A model generated the notes under the pieces. That model made no database searches. It had not been told where the DNA came from and was given only the letters and a program-made list of their open reading frames with translations. From positions 4,898,001 through 4,962,000 of the forward strand of contig NZ_JAZIFX010000001.1 of NCBI RefSeq assembly GCF_036634175.1: 64,000 bases of DNA. Reading direction: 5' to 3'. Below, in pieces: positions 14,521 through 22,929 of this stretch. The translations under genes were made by a program, and so were the position numbers. Each line of letters begins with the position of its first letter. Position 1 is the stretch's first letter. Origin of the DNA: Streptomyces sp. P9-A2 (GTDB lineage: Bacteria > Actinomycetota > Actinomycetes > Streptomycetales > Streptomycetaceae).

Positions 14521-14973
14521 TCAGGACTGGTGGTTTCCGGAAATCACCGCGATCTTCCAGACGGAAGTATCGCCGACCACCTGGATCTTGAGGTGCTGGG
14601 CCTTCTTGTCCGCATGGATGACGCCCACGGTGGGGACCCCGCCACAAGCGACCGGATGGGCGTTGCTGCTGTTTCGGTTCAGGATCGACACCTTGCCCTT
14701 GCCCTCACACGCTGCGTAGACGGTGTAGGCACCTTCCTCCGAGGTGAATTCGGGCAGTTCCTGGTCCTTGTTGCCAGTGGTCTCGGCTACCAGGACCTGC
14801 GCGTTCCCGGGCAGGTCCAGGCCGGGTGACTGTGTGGCAGGTGTCCGTGTGGGCTGGTCCGAGGAAGCTGTCGGACCGGCAGAGACCGGACGCTTCGCCT
14901 CGGGCTCGTCGGAGCAGCCTCCAGCGAGGAACAACGTGGCCACGACGGCAACGGTCAGGGTAGAGCGACGCAA
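14521..14973 (-). CDS. Lipoprotein, function unknown
   Basis: 150 residues. Start taken at TTG 14973 because GGGAG lies about seven bases upstream and it places a proper signal peptide (LRRSTLTVAVVATLFLAGGC, lipobox LAGGC) at the N-terminus. A Ser/Thr/Pro linker is followed by a compact domain (VYAACEGKGKVSILN, HPVACGGVPTVGVIHADKK, LKIQVVGDTSVWKIAV) with one Cys pair. This resembles small secreted beta-sandwich proteins. The open frame continues upstream to 15219 with an unrelated Cys-containing segment (see next entry). Confidence 0.7.
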   Translation of the reverse strand: MRRSTLTVAVVATLFLAGGCSDEPEAKRPVSAGPTASSDQPTRTPATQSPGLDLPGNAQVLVAETTGNKDQELPEFTSEEGAYTVYAACEGKGKVSILNRNSSNAHPVACGGVPTVGVIHADKKAQHLKIQVVGDTSVWKIAVISGNHQS

Positions 14974-15219
14974 TGGGGTCTCCCGAGAGTGAGGGCGGGG
15001 CGCCCGGCCCTGTGTCAGGGCCGGGCGCGGGGGCCAGCTGACACGCCAGCCTTCGCGGTAGGGGGCCCAAACGGTCATGTTCTGCTTGTTGGCCTTCTGA
15101 CAGGCGCTGCCACGGTAGTACTTGCAACGCCCACAACTCGTCGTCCACGATCCCCGGTCGAGTACCCACACCATCACGAACGGCCGAATCGGCACACCGG
15201 TCACGCCCGGCCAGCACAC
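14974..15219 (-). other. Open frame upstream of the lipoprotein with a Cys-rich segment
   Basis: The lipoprotein frame is open to 15219 and encodes RPFVMVWVLDRGSWTTSCGR, CKYYRGSACQ and NMTVWAPYREGWRVSW. This is well-formed, protein-like sequence with three Cys but no visible ribosome site or own stop. It could be the truncated end of another gene fused by deletion to the lipoprotein leader, or a genuine N-terminal extension. I cannot assign it. Confidence 0.3.
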
Positions 15220-15220
15220 T

Positions 15221-15415
15221 TCAGCAAGATCGCGTTACGAGCTCGTTGCACAGGAGAGAGACACCGAAGACGGCGACAAGACGTGCGGTCTTTTCCAAGG
15301 TGCACCGCGAGCAGATGAAGGGAACACCCGACTCAAACCGGACGAGCTGCATGCTGCCACGAGGCGGGTGGGTCTTGATGCCCCTCTTGCCGAGAAACTC
15401 TTCACCGACGTTCAT
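15221..15415 (-). CDS. Small protein with CxxC motif, possibly truncated
   Basis: 64 residues from ATG 15415. The second half, PFICSRCTLEKTARLVAVFG with a later LLCNEL, has a CxxC plus a third Cys, suggesting a small zinc knuckle of a type seen at the ends of longer actinobacterial proteins. Upstream GGGGA is about 12 bases away, so the start is weak. It may be a fragment, given the eroded surroundings. Confidence 0.4.
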   Translation of the reverse strand: MNVGEEFLGKRGIKTHPPRGSMQLVRFESGVPFICSRCTLEKTARLVAVFGVSLLCNELVTRSC

Positions 15416-15499
15416 GTCCGCCCATCCCCTGGAGGCCCTGCCGTCCCGATTCTCCCTCAGCCTCCCTCAGTCACGGCAGGGGCCGAAGACGAGTACGGC

Positions 15500-16132
15500 T
15501 CAGGTCTGCGGATACGCCGGCACGATGTGCTCGACCAAGCGCCACATTGCGGTTGACGGGTTCCTCTTGTGCTCCTCACCCGGCTTCGCCAGCGCCCGCG
15601 CCCGTTCCACTGCCTGTGGCCAGGCCTCCCGGTAAAGGTCGAAGGCGAACCTGTCCGCGGCCTTGCTGTACCCGCGGTGGTGGGGGACGAGGTGCCGCTC
15701 GGCCTGCCGGAAGCCGTCGACCGGGGCGCGGTGGTCGCGGAAGTGGAGCAGCAGCCACAGCTCGAAGCACGGGTTCGACAGGGCGACGTCGATGCCCTCA
15801 CTGTGGGCCAGCCGCAGCGCCTCGTCGAGATGCGCGAAGTCATCCACGTCCAGGACGCACCAGGCGTGGGAATAGTGGTCGCCCGCGCGCCTGCGCTCGC
15901 CCGCCGCGTGCCGGACCACGGATACCGGATCCTGCGGACAGACCTTGACCCGGACATCCACGGCACGATTGTCGACCGCTCTCAAAAGGCCTCTGAGGTA
16001 AGCCGGTTCGGTATTCCTCGCCCCGCACACCACCAGGATCGTCGGTAACGAATCCCGGTACGCCGGCCTGCGGCGCAGCGTGGACTCACGCCTCGGAGCC
16101 CTCCGGCCGTCCCGCTTCGGATCCCTCGCCAC
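15500..16132 (-). CDS. RloB-like protein (AbiL-type defence partner)
   Basis: 210 residues from GTG 16132 (GGGGGGAA at five bases), overlapping the upstream ATPase gene by 47 bases. It fits the RloB family: an early hydrophobic strand ILVVCGARNTEPAYLRGLL with an acidic residue, HAWCVLDVDDFAHLDEALRL with an Asp cluster, ALSNPCFELWLLLHF, and the basic tail HKRNPSTAMWRLVEHI. The fold is TOPRIM/nuclease-like. Together with the ATPase it makes a complete RloAB pair, equivalent to AbiLi/AbiLii, proposed to give phage abortive infection. Both key acidic sites look intact. Confidence 0.8.
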   Translation of the reverse strand: MARDPKRDGRRAPRRESTLRRRPAYRDSLPTILVVCGARNTEPAYLRGLLRAVDNRAVDVRVKVCPQDPVSVVRHAAGERRRAGDHYSHAWCVLDVDDFAHLDEALRLAHSEGIDVALSNPCFELWLLLHFRDHRAPVDGFRQAERHLVPHHRGYSKAADRFAFDLYREAWPQAVERARALAKPGEEHKRNPSTAMWRLVEHIVPAYPQT

Positions 16133-17426
16133 CCGTTTCCCCCCGCCCGGCGATCGCCAGCGTGAACGTGTCGTCGATCATGGGCACCGCGCCGTAGCTC
16201 CCACTCAGATAGCGCCGTTCCCGGTTCTCTTCCTGGCGCGGCCGGAAGTCGGACAGCGGATACAGCGAGCTCTCTCCGAACTCGTTCTTCGTCACGAACC
16301 AGATCTGGTCCCGCTTCAGAATGTCCTCCCCGGCCCTACGGCCCAGCAGGCTCACGTCATGACTGGTGAACAGCAATTGAGCGCCCCTCGGGTTGCGCTC
16401 CGGGTCCTGGAAGAGACCGACCAGAAACGAGCTGAGCCGCGGGTGCAGGCTGCTGCCCAGCTCGTCCACCACCAGGGTGCCACCGCGACGGGCCACCCCC
16501 TCCAGCGTGAACGCGTACTCCACCAGCGCCTGCGTACCGGCGGACTCCGCGTCCAGCGGCACCTCGAACGGACCGTTCCTACCGGTGTGCCTCAACAGCA
16601 GCTCGTGGCGTGTCCGTCGGTGGGGCCTCGGCATGTCGAAGAGCGTGTCCTTTTCGGCACCCCGGGGGACGGACCGCGACGAGTACAGCTCCTCCTCGAC
16701 CGTCTCCACGCGGAAATCCTCGATACCGAGGTCCGCGACGCGCAGCAGATCCCGTAGATGGGCGGGCTCTCCCTGTCGGTCCAGCCGACGTGCGAGGTTC
16801 CTGAGCATCAGCGCGCGGTGCATCGGCCCATTCGTCAAGGAGCCGCCAAACACCAGGTCGCTCCGGAACCACCTGTACACCGGGTAGACGACGTCCGTGA
16901 CCCTCTTCGATCGGGCGGCCACCGAAAGGAACAGCGCATTGGGAGCCGTCACGTCGGCGACCGTGTGCAGTTCCTTGTGCCGGTCCTGCGAACTGCCGAC
17001 ACGGAAGTCGTCCCCGGTCCGCTCGAACACCACCCGCCTGCGTCCCTCCGGGTAGGTGTACAACCACTCGCCGACGACACACTCGTCGTCCACCTCGAAG
17101 CCGTACACGTACCTGATCCCGCGCACCAGGAGGTCGGCGACGTACCAGGACGAGTCCGTCTCCCGGACGTCTGAAAGGAACGGCTGTCTGCTCACGCCCT
17201 CGCCGTCCTCCGCCAGGAGATGCGAGCGGTTCACCATCTCCGCCATGTAGCGCAGCGCGTCGACGATGTTCGATTTACCGGCCGCGTTCGAACCGAAGAT
17301 GCCCGCGACCGGTACCGCCTCCCATGCGGTGCCCGGCGGCCGGTCCCCCTCGTACACCGGTTGAAGCTGCCACTCCAGCTCCTCGCGGATCGAGCGGTGA
17401 TTGGCCACCCTGAAGTTCAGAAGCAT
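16086..17426 (-). CDS. RloA-like AAA ATPase (AbiL-type defence)
   Basis: 446 residues; ATG 17426 chosen because GGGAGGGGG is correctly spaced (GTG 17432 is too close). N-terminal LNFRVANHRSIREELEWQL is typical of AAA_15/RloA. The Walker A is GSNAAGKS (residues 45-52). The middle carries the coiled arm region, and the Walker B is LVVDELGSSLHP (Asp321-Glu322) with the switch LLFTSHDVSLL. All catalytic motifs are present, so the protein should be active. The partner RloB gene follows with a 47-base overlap. A degraded relative lies at 2690-2826. Expected role: nucleotide-dependent sensor/activator for the RloB effector. Confidence 0.85.
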   Translation of the reverse strand: MLLNFRVANHRSIREELEWQLQPVYEGDRPPGTAWEAVPVAGIFGSNAAGKSNIVDALRYMAEMVNRSHLLAEDGEGVSRQPFLSDVRETDSSWYVADLLVRGIRYVYGFEVDDECVVGEWLYTYPEGRRRVVFERTGDDFRVGSSQDRHKELHTVADVTAPNALFLSVAARSKRVTDVVYPVYRWFRSDLVFGGSLTNGPMHRALMLRNLARRLDRQGEPAHLRDLLRVADLGIEDFRVETVEEELYSSRSVPRGAEKDTLFDMPRPHRRTRHELLLRHTGRNGPFEVPLDAESAGTQALVEYAFTLEGVARRGGTLVVDELGSSLHPRLSSFLVGLFQDPERNPRGAQLLFTSHDVSLLGRRAGEDILKRDQIWFVTKNEFGESSLYPLSDFRPRQEENRERRYLSGSYGAVPMIDDTFTLAIAGRGETGGEGSEAGRPEGSEA

Positions 17427-17546
17427 GAGCACCCCCTCCCGCAGCTAGTTTCACCGGGCTTTGTGCAAGTGAATCGCCGGTGGAGGGGGTTGGCAAGAAA
17501 AATCGCGCAATCAGGTACCGGAACAAGCCGTACGGGTGTCGTTCCG

Positions 17547-18251
17547 TCAGGGCACCGGTGGTGCGGACCGGAGGTCCTTGACGAAGAGGCTGTCCAGCAC
17601 CTCCCACTCGCTGGCCCGGTCCACCACCTCCACGGTGCGACCGTCCAGCACGGGTGTGGCACGCGGGTCCTCCGCCGGCAGCAGCAGCCACAGGCCGTGC
17701 GGGACGTCGGCCGGCCGTCTGGCCGCCTGCTGGAGAGCGGCCAGGAGTTCGCGGCCGCCGGCCTCCCAGTAGCGGGCGATCAGACCGGCCTCGTGGGCGA
17801 GCAGGACCGTGCGCGGACCCGAGCGTTCCGCGAGGTCCACCACCCGCCGCCGGACCCGTTCGGCCGCCGACCGCGTGTACGAGGCGAGCGCCGCGCCCAG
17901 CAGACCGGTCACCGTGAACTTGGCGTCCGCCTTCAACAGGGCCTGCCGGCGCACGGACTGCTCCTCGGCCAGCTCCTTCAGCGCGTCCAGGAACAGGGTG
18001 TTCAGCGGGACACCGGTCACCTCGAACCGCTCCGCCAACGCCCGCGCGGTCCCCGGCAGCTCGGCACCCTTCAAGGTCAGGGCCACGAAACCGCCCCGGC
18101 GGCGGGCCTCACCCAGCCGCGCGGACAGCACCTCCCGCGGATCCCTGCCCTCGGCGATACGGCCCTGCGCGGCGGCGTAGAGCGAACCGGTACTCGGCAG
18201 GACCGAGGAGGACAACCCCAGCCGACTGCCCGGCGGCTCTGCCGACTCCAC
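17547..18251 (-). pseudogene. C-terminal fragment of a large Pgl/BREX-type protein (tentative)
   Basis: 234 residues of good coding sequence (LPSTGSLYAAAQGRIAEGRD, GGFVALTLKGAELPGTARAL, RTVLLAHEAGLIARYWEAGG, HGLWLLLPAEDPRATPVLDG). No ribosome site or plausible N-terminus is present; just upstream is low-complexity repeat next to the SDR gene. The sequence reads like the extreme C-terminus of long Streptomyces proteins linked, as far as I recall, with Pgl/BREX phage-resistance loci. That link is from memory and uncertain. Position beside RloAB supports a defence-island remnant. Confidence 0.5.
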
Positions 18252-18382
18252 CCTCAGCCCTGGACGGTGCCGGTGCCGGTGCCGCTGCAACTGCCACCCG
18301 CCCAGGCCGTGGCAGCCTGGGCGGTCATGGCGGTCATGGCGGTCCGGCCGGTCGGAGTGGTCCGACCGGTCATGGTGGTCCG

Positions 18383-19156
18383 CTACTGAGGTCCGTACTT
18401 GCGGCCCGTCCGTGAGGAGAAGCCGCCCAGGAGACCGCGCGGCACCAGCTTCGCCGCTCCCATCAGGGTCTTGTAGCGCACGTCCGGGATCGACACCGAC
18501 TTGCCGCGGGCCAGGTCCGCGAGAGCAGCCTCGGCCACCTTGTCCGCGTCCAGCCACATCCAGTTCGGGATGTTGTCCGTCCCCATCCCCGCCCGCTCAT
18601 GGAACTCGGTGCGTACGAAGCCGGGGCACAGCGCCATCAGCCGTACGCCGCTGCCCGCCAGGTCCTGTGCCGCACCCTGGGTGAACTGCACGACCCACGC
18701 CTTGGACGCCCCGTAAGTGCCGCGCGGTACGAACGCCGCGGTCGAGGCGACGTTCACGACGCCTCCGCGCCCGCGCTCCCGCATCGCCTCCACCGCCGCC
18801 GTCGTCAGCCGGAGCACCGCCTCGCAGTGCACCTTGAGCATCCTCAGCTCGTCCGCCATGGGGACCTCGAGGTACCGGCCCTTGTTGCCGAAGCCCGCGT
18901 TGTTGATCAGCAGGTCGACGGGGTTCTTACGATCACCCAGCCGCTCGGTCACCGTCTCGATGCCCTTGTCCTCGGACAGGTCGGCCGTCAGCACCTCCGC
19001 CTCGATGCCATGGCGGTCGTGGAGCTCGGTCGCCTGCTCCCGGAGTCTGCCGATGTCGCGGGCCACCAGCACCAGGTCATGCCCGTCGGCCGCCAGCCGC
19101 CGCGCGAACGCGGCACCGATCCCGGCCGTCGATCCCGTAATCAGAGCGGTTGTCAT
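18383..19156 (-). CDS. Short-chain dehydrogenase/reductase
   Basis: 257 residues with the classical SDR signature: nucleotide site TGSTAGIGAAFARRLA (TGxxxGIG), a NNAGFG motif, a catalytic Ser in VNVASTAAF, and YGASK (YxxxK). The TADLSED segment contacts the adenine ring. Arg residues after the Gly-rich loop and VLVARD suggest NADP(H) preference. The substrate is unknown; the C-terminus (SVSIPDVRYKTLMGAAKLVP) is typical of the YqjQ/DltE-like subgroup. It starts the conserved core region on this side of the island and is followed on its 3' side by a tandem-repeat run (18296-18380). Confidence 0.92.
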   Translation of the reverse strand: MTTALITGSTAGIGAAFARRLAADGHDLVLVARDIGRLREQATELHDRHGIEAEVLTADLSEDKGIETVTERLGDRKNPVDLLINNAGFGNKGRYLEVPMADELRMLKVHCEAVLRLTTAAVEAMRERGRGGVVNVASTAAFVPRGTYGASKAWVVQFTQGAAQDLAGSGVRLMALCPGFVRTEFHERAGMGTDNIPNWMWLDADKVAEAALADLARGKSVSIPDVRYKTLMGAAKLVPRGLLGGFSSRTGRKYGPQ

Positions 19157-19447
19157 GGCGCAAGACTAGTTACCCGGAGTCGGGGCGTCCGGTCGGGATC
19201 ACCGTCCCGGCCGGTGCACTGAAGCCCGGCCGGATCAGTCGCTCCCGCGCCCGCCCCTCAACCCGCCCCACCCTTCCACCCGTTTCCGTCTCCGTTTCCG
19301 TCTCCGTCTCCGTTTCCGTCCCATGCCCGGCATGGCCCGGCGGGGTACCGGCCGGACTGACGGACTGTCGGACTGCCGGTCAAGAGCAGGTGCTCGGTGC
19401 TCACGGGACGGCCCTGCAGGCCGTGGCCGGTGAGCGGCGACCGGCCG

Positions 19448-20152
19448 TCAGGGGCCCTGGACTGCCCCGGACTTCTCCCCGAGGCTTTCCTCGTACTTCT
19501 CCTTGTACTTCCGTGCCCTCGCCAGTGCCTCCGGGTGGAGAGCGTCGCCCGCCGCGAGCAGCAGCGGCAGCAGCGTCTGCTCGGTCGTCACCGCCCGGAA
19601 CTGCAGAGCGACCGTCACCTCGTGATCCGGTCGGTGCACGATCCGTATCGCGTCGCCCGCCCGGATCTCACCGGGCCGGACCACCCGCAGATACGCGCCC
19701 GGCGCGCCCCGCCGCGTGAACCGCTTCACCCAGCCCTTCTCACCCAGATGGCCCTGGAAGGTGCGGCAGGGAATGCGACCGGAGGTGACCTCCAGCACCA
19801 CCTCGGACCCGATGGCCCATCGTTCACCGATCCGGGCGCCGGACAGGTCGATCCCCTCGGTGGTGAGGTTCTCCCCGAACGAGCCGTTCGGCAGTGTGCG
19901 CCCCAGCACGCCTTCCCACTCGTCGAGGTCCTCGCGGGCCATCGCGTACACCGCCTGGTCGTCGCCCCCGTGGTGCCGCGTGTCGCACACCGCGTCCCCG
20001 GCCAGTCCGCTCGCGCCGAACCCCTCCGACCCCGGCGCCGCCACCCGCACCGGTCCGTCCACCGGCCGCTTGCCGATGCCGGTCAGGCCCTCGGGCTGGT
20101 CCGTGTACGGAACGGCCTCGGGGCGACCCAGGTTCACAGACAGAAGTTTCAT
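19448..20152 (-). CDS. MOSC domain protein (YiiM-like)
   Basis: 234 residues from ATG 20152. It begins MKLLSVNLGRPE and shows the MOSC core: HHGGDDQAVYAMAREDLDEW, PNGSFGENLTTEG and SGRIPCRTFQGHLGEKGW with the conserved Cys in IPC. MOSC domains bind molybdenum cofactor sulfur or act in Moco-dependent reduction of N-hydroxylated substrates (YiiM type). A C-terminal 3-alpha-type helical extension (LLPLLLAAGDAL..., LARARKYKEKYEE) is present. It diverges from the LysR gene with about 80 bases between, so the regulator may control it. Confidence 0.9.
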   Translation of the reverse strand: MKLLSVNLGRPEAVPYTDQPEGLTGIGKRPVDGPVRVAAPGSEGFGASGLAGDAVCDTRHHGGDDQAVYAMAREDLDEWEGVLGRTLPNGSFGENLTTEGIDLSGARIGERWAIGSEVVLEVTSGRIPCRTFQGHLGEKGWVKRFTRRGAPGAYLRVVRPGEIRAGDAIRIVHRPDHEVTVALQFRAVTTEQTLLPLLLAAGDALHPEALARARKYKEKYEESLGEKSGAVQGP

Positions 20153-20233
20153 GGGGCGCACCGTAAGCGATGCGTATTCAAAGCGTCGAAGCGATATTCG
20201 GTGCCGCGTCAAAGGGCGGCTTATTCTTGGGGC

Positions 20234-21130
20234 GTGATCGAGGCCCGTCATCTCCGAGTACTGCGCGCCGTGGCCACCGCCGGTTCGTTCTCCGCGGCGG
20301 CCAGGGAACTGGGCTGCACCCAGCCCGCCGTCAGTCAGCAGATGAAGGCGCTGGAGGCGTCCGTCGGCACGCCCCTGCTCGTCCGCACCGGACGGGAGAT
20401 GCGCATGACGCAGGCCGGGGACGCGCTGGTGCGCCATGCCGCAGGCATCCTCGCCGGGCTGACGGCCGCCGAGGAGGAGGTCGCCGCGATCGCCGGGCTG
20501 CGGGCGGGGCGGGTGCGGCTCGTGTCCTTTCCCAGCGGCAGCTCGACGCTCGTCCCGACAGCCCTCGCCGCGCTCCGCGAAGCCCACCCGGGCACCCGCG
20601 TCTCCCTGGAGGAGGCCGAACCGCCCCGGTCCGTCGAGATGCTGCGGGAGGGCGACTGCGACGTGGCCCTCGCCTTCCGCTACGAAGGGGCGGCGGGCGC
20701 GGAGGAGTGGGACGACCTCGTCGTGCGGCCGCTCCTCACGGACCGGCTCGTGGGGCTCCTGCCCGAGCGGCACCCGCTGGCGCACATGGACTCCCTGGCC
20801 ATAGGGGAACTCGCCGAAGAACCGTGGATCGCCGGCTGTCCGCGCTGCCGGGGGCAGCTGATAGAGGTGTGCGAGACGGCCGGTTTCACCCCCCGCATCG
20901 ACTTCGCGACCGACGACTACCCCGCTGTGGCCGGCCTGGTCGGCGCGGGGCTCGGGGTGGCCGTTCTGCCTCAGCTGGCCATCGAGTCCGTACGGCCCAG
21001 GGGTGTGCGCACTGTCGCGCTGGAGCCCGCGGTGCGGCGGGAGATCGTCGCCCTGACCCTCCCCGACCTCGCCCAGGTGCCCGCGGTCGGCGCGACCCTC
21101 GACCAGCTGGCGCGCGCGGGCGGCCGTTAG
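20234..21130 (+). CDS. LysR family transcriptional regulator
   Basis: 298 residues from GTG 20234. The N-terminal winged HTH is clear: HLRVLRAVATAGSFSAAARE, then LGCTQPAVSQQMKALEASVG. The C-terminal effector domain runs from VRLVSFPSGSSTLVPTALA to VLPQLAIESVRP; Cys residues in the WIAGCPRCRGQ segment are notable and could sense redox. The start lies very near a possible -10, so the mRNA may have a short leader. Divergence from the MOSC gene suggests mutual regulation through the 20153-20233 interval. Confidence 0.92.
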   Translation: MIEARHLRVLRAVATAGSFSAAARELGCTQPAVSQQMKALEASVGTPLLVRTGREMRMTQAGDALVRHAAGILAGLTAAEEEVAAIAGLRAGRVRLVSFPSGSSTLVPTALAALREAHPGTRVSLEEAEPPRSVEMLREGDCDVALAFRYEGAAGAEEWDDLVVRPLLTDRLVGLLPERHPLAHMDSLAIGELAEEPWIAGCPRCRGQLIEVCETAGFTPRIDFATDDYPAVAGLVGAGLGVAVLPQLAIESVRPRGVRTVALEPAVRREIVALTLPDLAQVPAVGATLDQLARAGGR

Positions 21131-21299
21131 CCGGGACCCGGCACTCAAGGGAGCCGGTCTCTCCCGTCCCGCCCCTTCTCGGATCCGGGGTTCGGTCGCC
21201 GTCTTCTCTCCTCCGTCGCCCTGTGGGGACAGAACGCCGGGTACCCCCGCGAAAAGCCAAAAGGGCACACGTGTGCGCCCGATGTGAAGAAACGTTCCT

Positions 21300-21695
21300 T
21301 CAGTTGTTCGAAGCGGCGTGCTCGCCGACCGACGCGACCGATGAAGCAACCGACGACACCGCCGACGCCGTCGGCGAACCCGGTGCCGATGTCGCTGCCG
21401 GTGCCGACACCAGCCGGTGGCGCGCCCGACCCATCAGTTCTTCGCGCTCGTCCTCGGTCAGTCCGCCCCACACGCCGTACGGCTCGCGCACGGCCAAGGC
21501 GTGGGCGGCGCACTCGGCGCGTACCGGGCACCTCATGCAGACCTCTTTGGCCGAGTTCTCGCGAGCACTTCGTGCCGCACCGCGCTCACCCTCGGGGTGG
21601 AAGAAGAGCGAGCTGTCCACCCCGCGGCACGCGGCCAGGAGCTGCCAGTCCCACAGGTCCGCGTTCGGTCCTGGAAGGCGGGAGAAATCTGCCAT
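21300..21695 (-). CDS. whiD: WhiB-like iron-sulfur regulator WhiD
   Basis: 131 residues, ATG 21695. Four Cys at 23, 53, 56 and 62 (C-x29-C-x2-C-x5-C) bind a 4Fe-4S cluster; the G[VI]WGG turn (YGVWGGLTEDERE) and a basic motif follow. The N-terminus MADFSRLPGPNADLWDWQLL and the position next to bldM identify it as WhiD, needed for late sporulation in Streptomyces. WhiB-like proteins act by binding region 4 of the principal sigma factor. The Ala/Ser-rich tail (about residues 100-131) is longer than in the S. coelicolor protein as I remember it (about 112 residues). Confidence 0.95.
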   Translation of the reverse strand: MADFSRLPGPNADLWDWQLLAACRGVDSSLFFHPEGERGAARSARENSAKEVCMRCPVRAECAAHALAVREPYGVWGGLTEDEREELMGRARHRLVSAPAATSAPGSPTASAVSSVASSVASVGEHAASNN

Positions 21696-22074
21696 TGCGT
21701 GACCCCTAGTAGCCGTTCTGGGCGGATCCGGTGTCCACGACCGTACAACTACGATCCAAGTAGATGAAAATATGACTCATTGCGAATCTAGCCTCAGACA
21801 CCAGTAAATGGGAAGAAAAGGGGCCGAACGGGGCACGGGTTGTGATGAAAGTTCGAGGGTCTCCGCGCGTGTCTGCGCCGTATTCGTCCCCTCACGTAGA
21901 GTGCCGAAGACGGCAGACGGCCCCGTAACTCTTTTGAGTGACCGTCGTTGAGAGTGCGAGGCGGTTGAAGGAACAAGCGCTCGGGCAGGTGTCCGAAGCG
22001 GTCGACCGCACGGGTGACGATTTCGTACCAGCCTGGAGGCTCAAGGTGACGCGCATCAGCTGCGGAGGGCGGTC
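21696..22074. promoter_or_regulatory. whiD-bldM divergent regulatory region
   Basis: A 379-base interval that must carry the promoters of both developmental genes. The part next to whiD is AT-richer than its surroundings (about 21740-21850). The bldM side contains an exact SigBldN-type promoter (separate entry). No other gene is visible. Confidence 0.6.
21924..21951 (+). promoter_or_regulatory. SigBldN-type promoter of bldM
   Basis: CGTAAC (21924-21929), 16 bases, CGTTGA (21946-21951). This is the consensus of the ECF sigma factor BldN, and bldM p1 is its known target in S. coelicolor. It predicts a start near 21958 and a leader of about 115 bases for bldM. Confidence 0.88.
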
Positions 22075-22686
22075 ATGACTTCCGTCCTCGTCTGCGACGA
22101 CTCCCCGCTTGCCCGAGAAGCGCTTCGCCGCGCGGTTGCGACCGTGCCCGGCGTCGAGCGCGTGACGACGGCTGCCAACGGCGAGGAAGTTCTCCGCCGC
22201 TGGGGGGCCGACCGCTCGGATCTGATTCTGATGGACGTGCGCATGCCCGGCCTGGGGGGTGTCGAGACCGTCCGGCGACTGCTGTCCGCCGACCCCGGCG
22301 CGCGGATCATCATGCTCACCGTCGCCGAGGACCTCGACGGCGTGGCGCTCGCGGTGGCCGCCGGCGCCCGTGGCTATCTGCACAAGGACGCCTCCCGCGC
22401 GGAGCTGCGTGCGACGGTCACGCAGGCCCTCGCCGACCCGACCTGGCGGCTCGCCCCGCGGCGGCTGCGCTCGGCGGAGATGGGCGCCGCGCCCACGCTC
22501 ACCGCGCGTGAGATCCAGGTCCTCGAAGGCATGAGTCACGGCCGCTCCAACGCCGAGATCGGCCGCGAACTGTTCCTCTCCGAGGACACCGTCAAGACGC
22601 ACGCCCGGCGGCTCTTCAAGAAGCTCGGGGCGTCGGACCGGGCCCACGCCGTGGCACTCGGGTTCCGGTGGGGCCTGGTGCGCTAG
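22075..22686 (+). CDS. bldM: Orphan response regulator BldM
   Basis: 203 residues. Receiver domain with acidic pocket VLVCDDSP and phospho-acceptor position Asp54 (DLILMDVRMPG), LTV and K in YLHKDASRAEL. The output domain is LuxR-type HTH: LTAREIQVLEGMSHGRSNAE, then DTVKTHARRLFKKLGA. BldM acts without phosphorylation, as a homodimer early in development and as a heterodimer with WhiI later, to switch on aerial-hypha and sporulation genes. It sits divergently from whiD and behind a SigBldN promoter, as in other streptomycetes. Confidence 0.96.
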   Translation: MTSVLVCDDSPLAREALRRAVATVPGVERVTTAANGEEVLRRWGADRSDLILMDVRMPGLGGVETVRRLLSADPGARIIMLTVAEDLDGVALAVAAGARGYLHKDASRAELRATVTQALADPTWRLAPRRLRSAEMGAAPTLTAREIQVLEGMSHGRSNAEIGRELFLSEDTVKTHARRLFKKLGASDRAHAVALGFRWGLVR

Positions 22687-22929
22687 GGCGTGTTTCGAAC
22701 GTAGCGCCGGCCGTCCGGAGGGCGGGCCCCGCGGCGTCATGGGGGTCCCCCTGCTCGAGCGGAGCCGAGAGCTTGGGGGAGCGTGCGATCGCACGGCGGA
22801 GGGTCGCCCGCATACTGGGCGCGTACGTGGGCGATCCCGACAACGCGGCTGGGGGTCCCCCCTGCTCGAAGAGCTTGGGGGAGTACGCGCCGGACGCCGC
22901 GGGGCAGGCGGGACTCTCGAAAACGCCCC
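22686..22929. repeat. Long palindromic intergenic element
   Basis: The 244-base stretch just after bldM is an imperfect inverted repeat. The outer arms are GGCGTGTTTCGA (22687-22698) and TCGAAAACGCCCC (22917-22929), and further inside CCCGCGGCGTC pairs with GACGCCGCGGGG. It also contains two copies of a GGGGGTCCCCC...GAGCTTGGGGGAG hairpin unit (22741-22780 and 22851-22883). Elements of this look are scattered between Streptomyces genes. They may act as terminators or be non-autonomous mobile palindromes. Confidence 0.6.
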
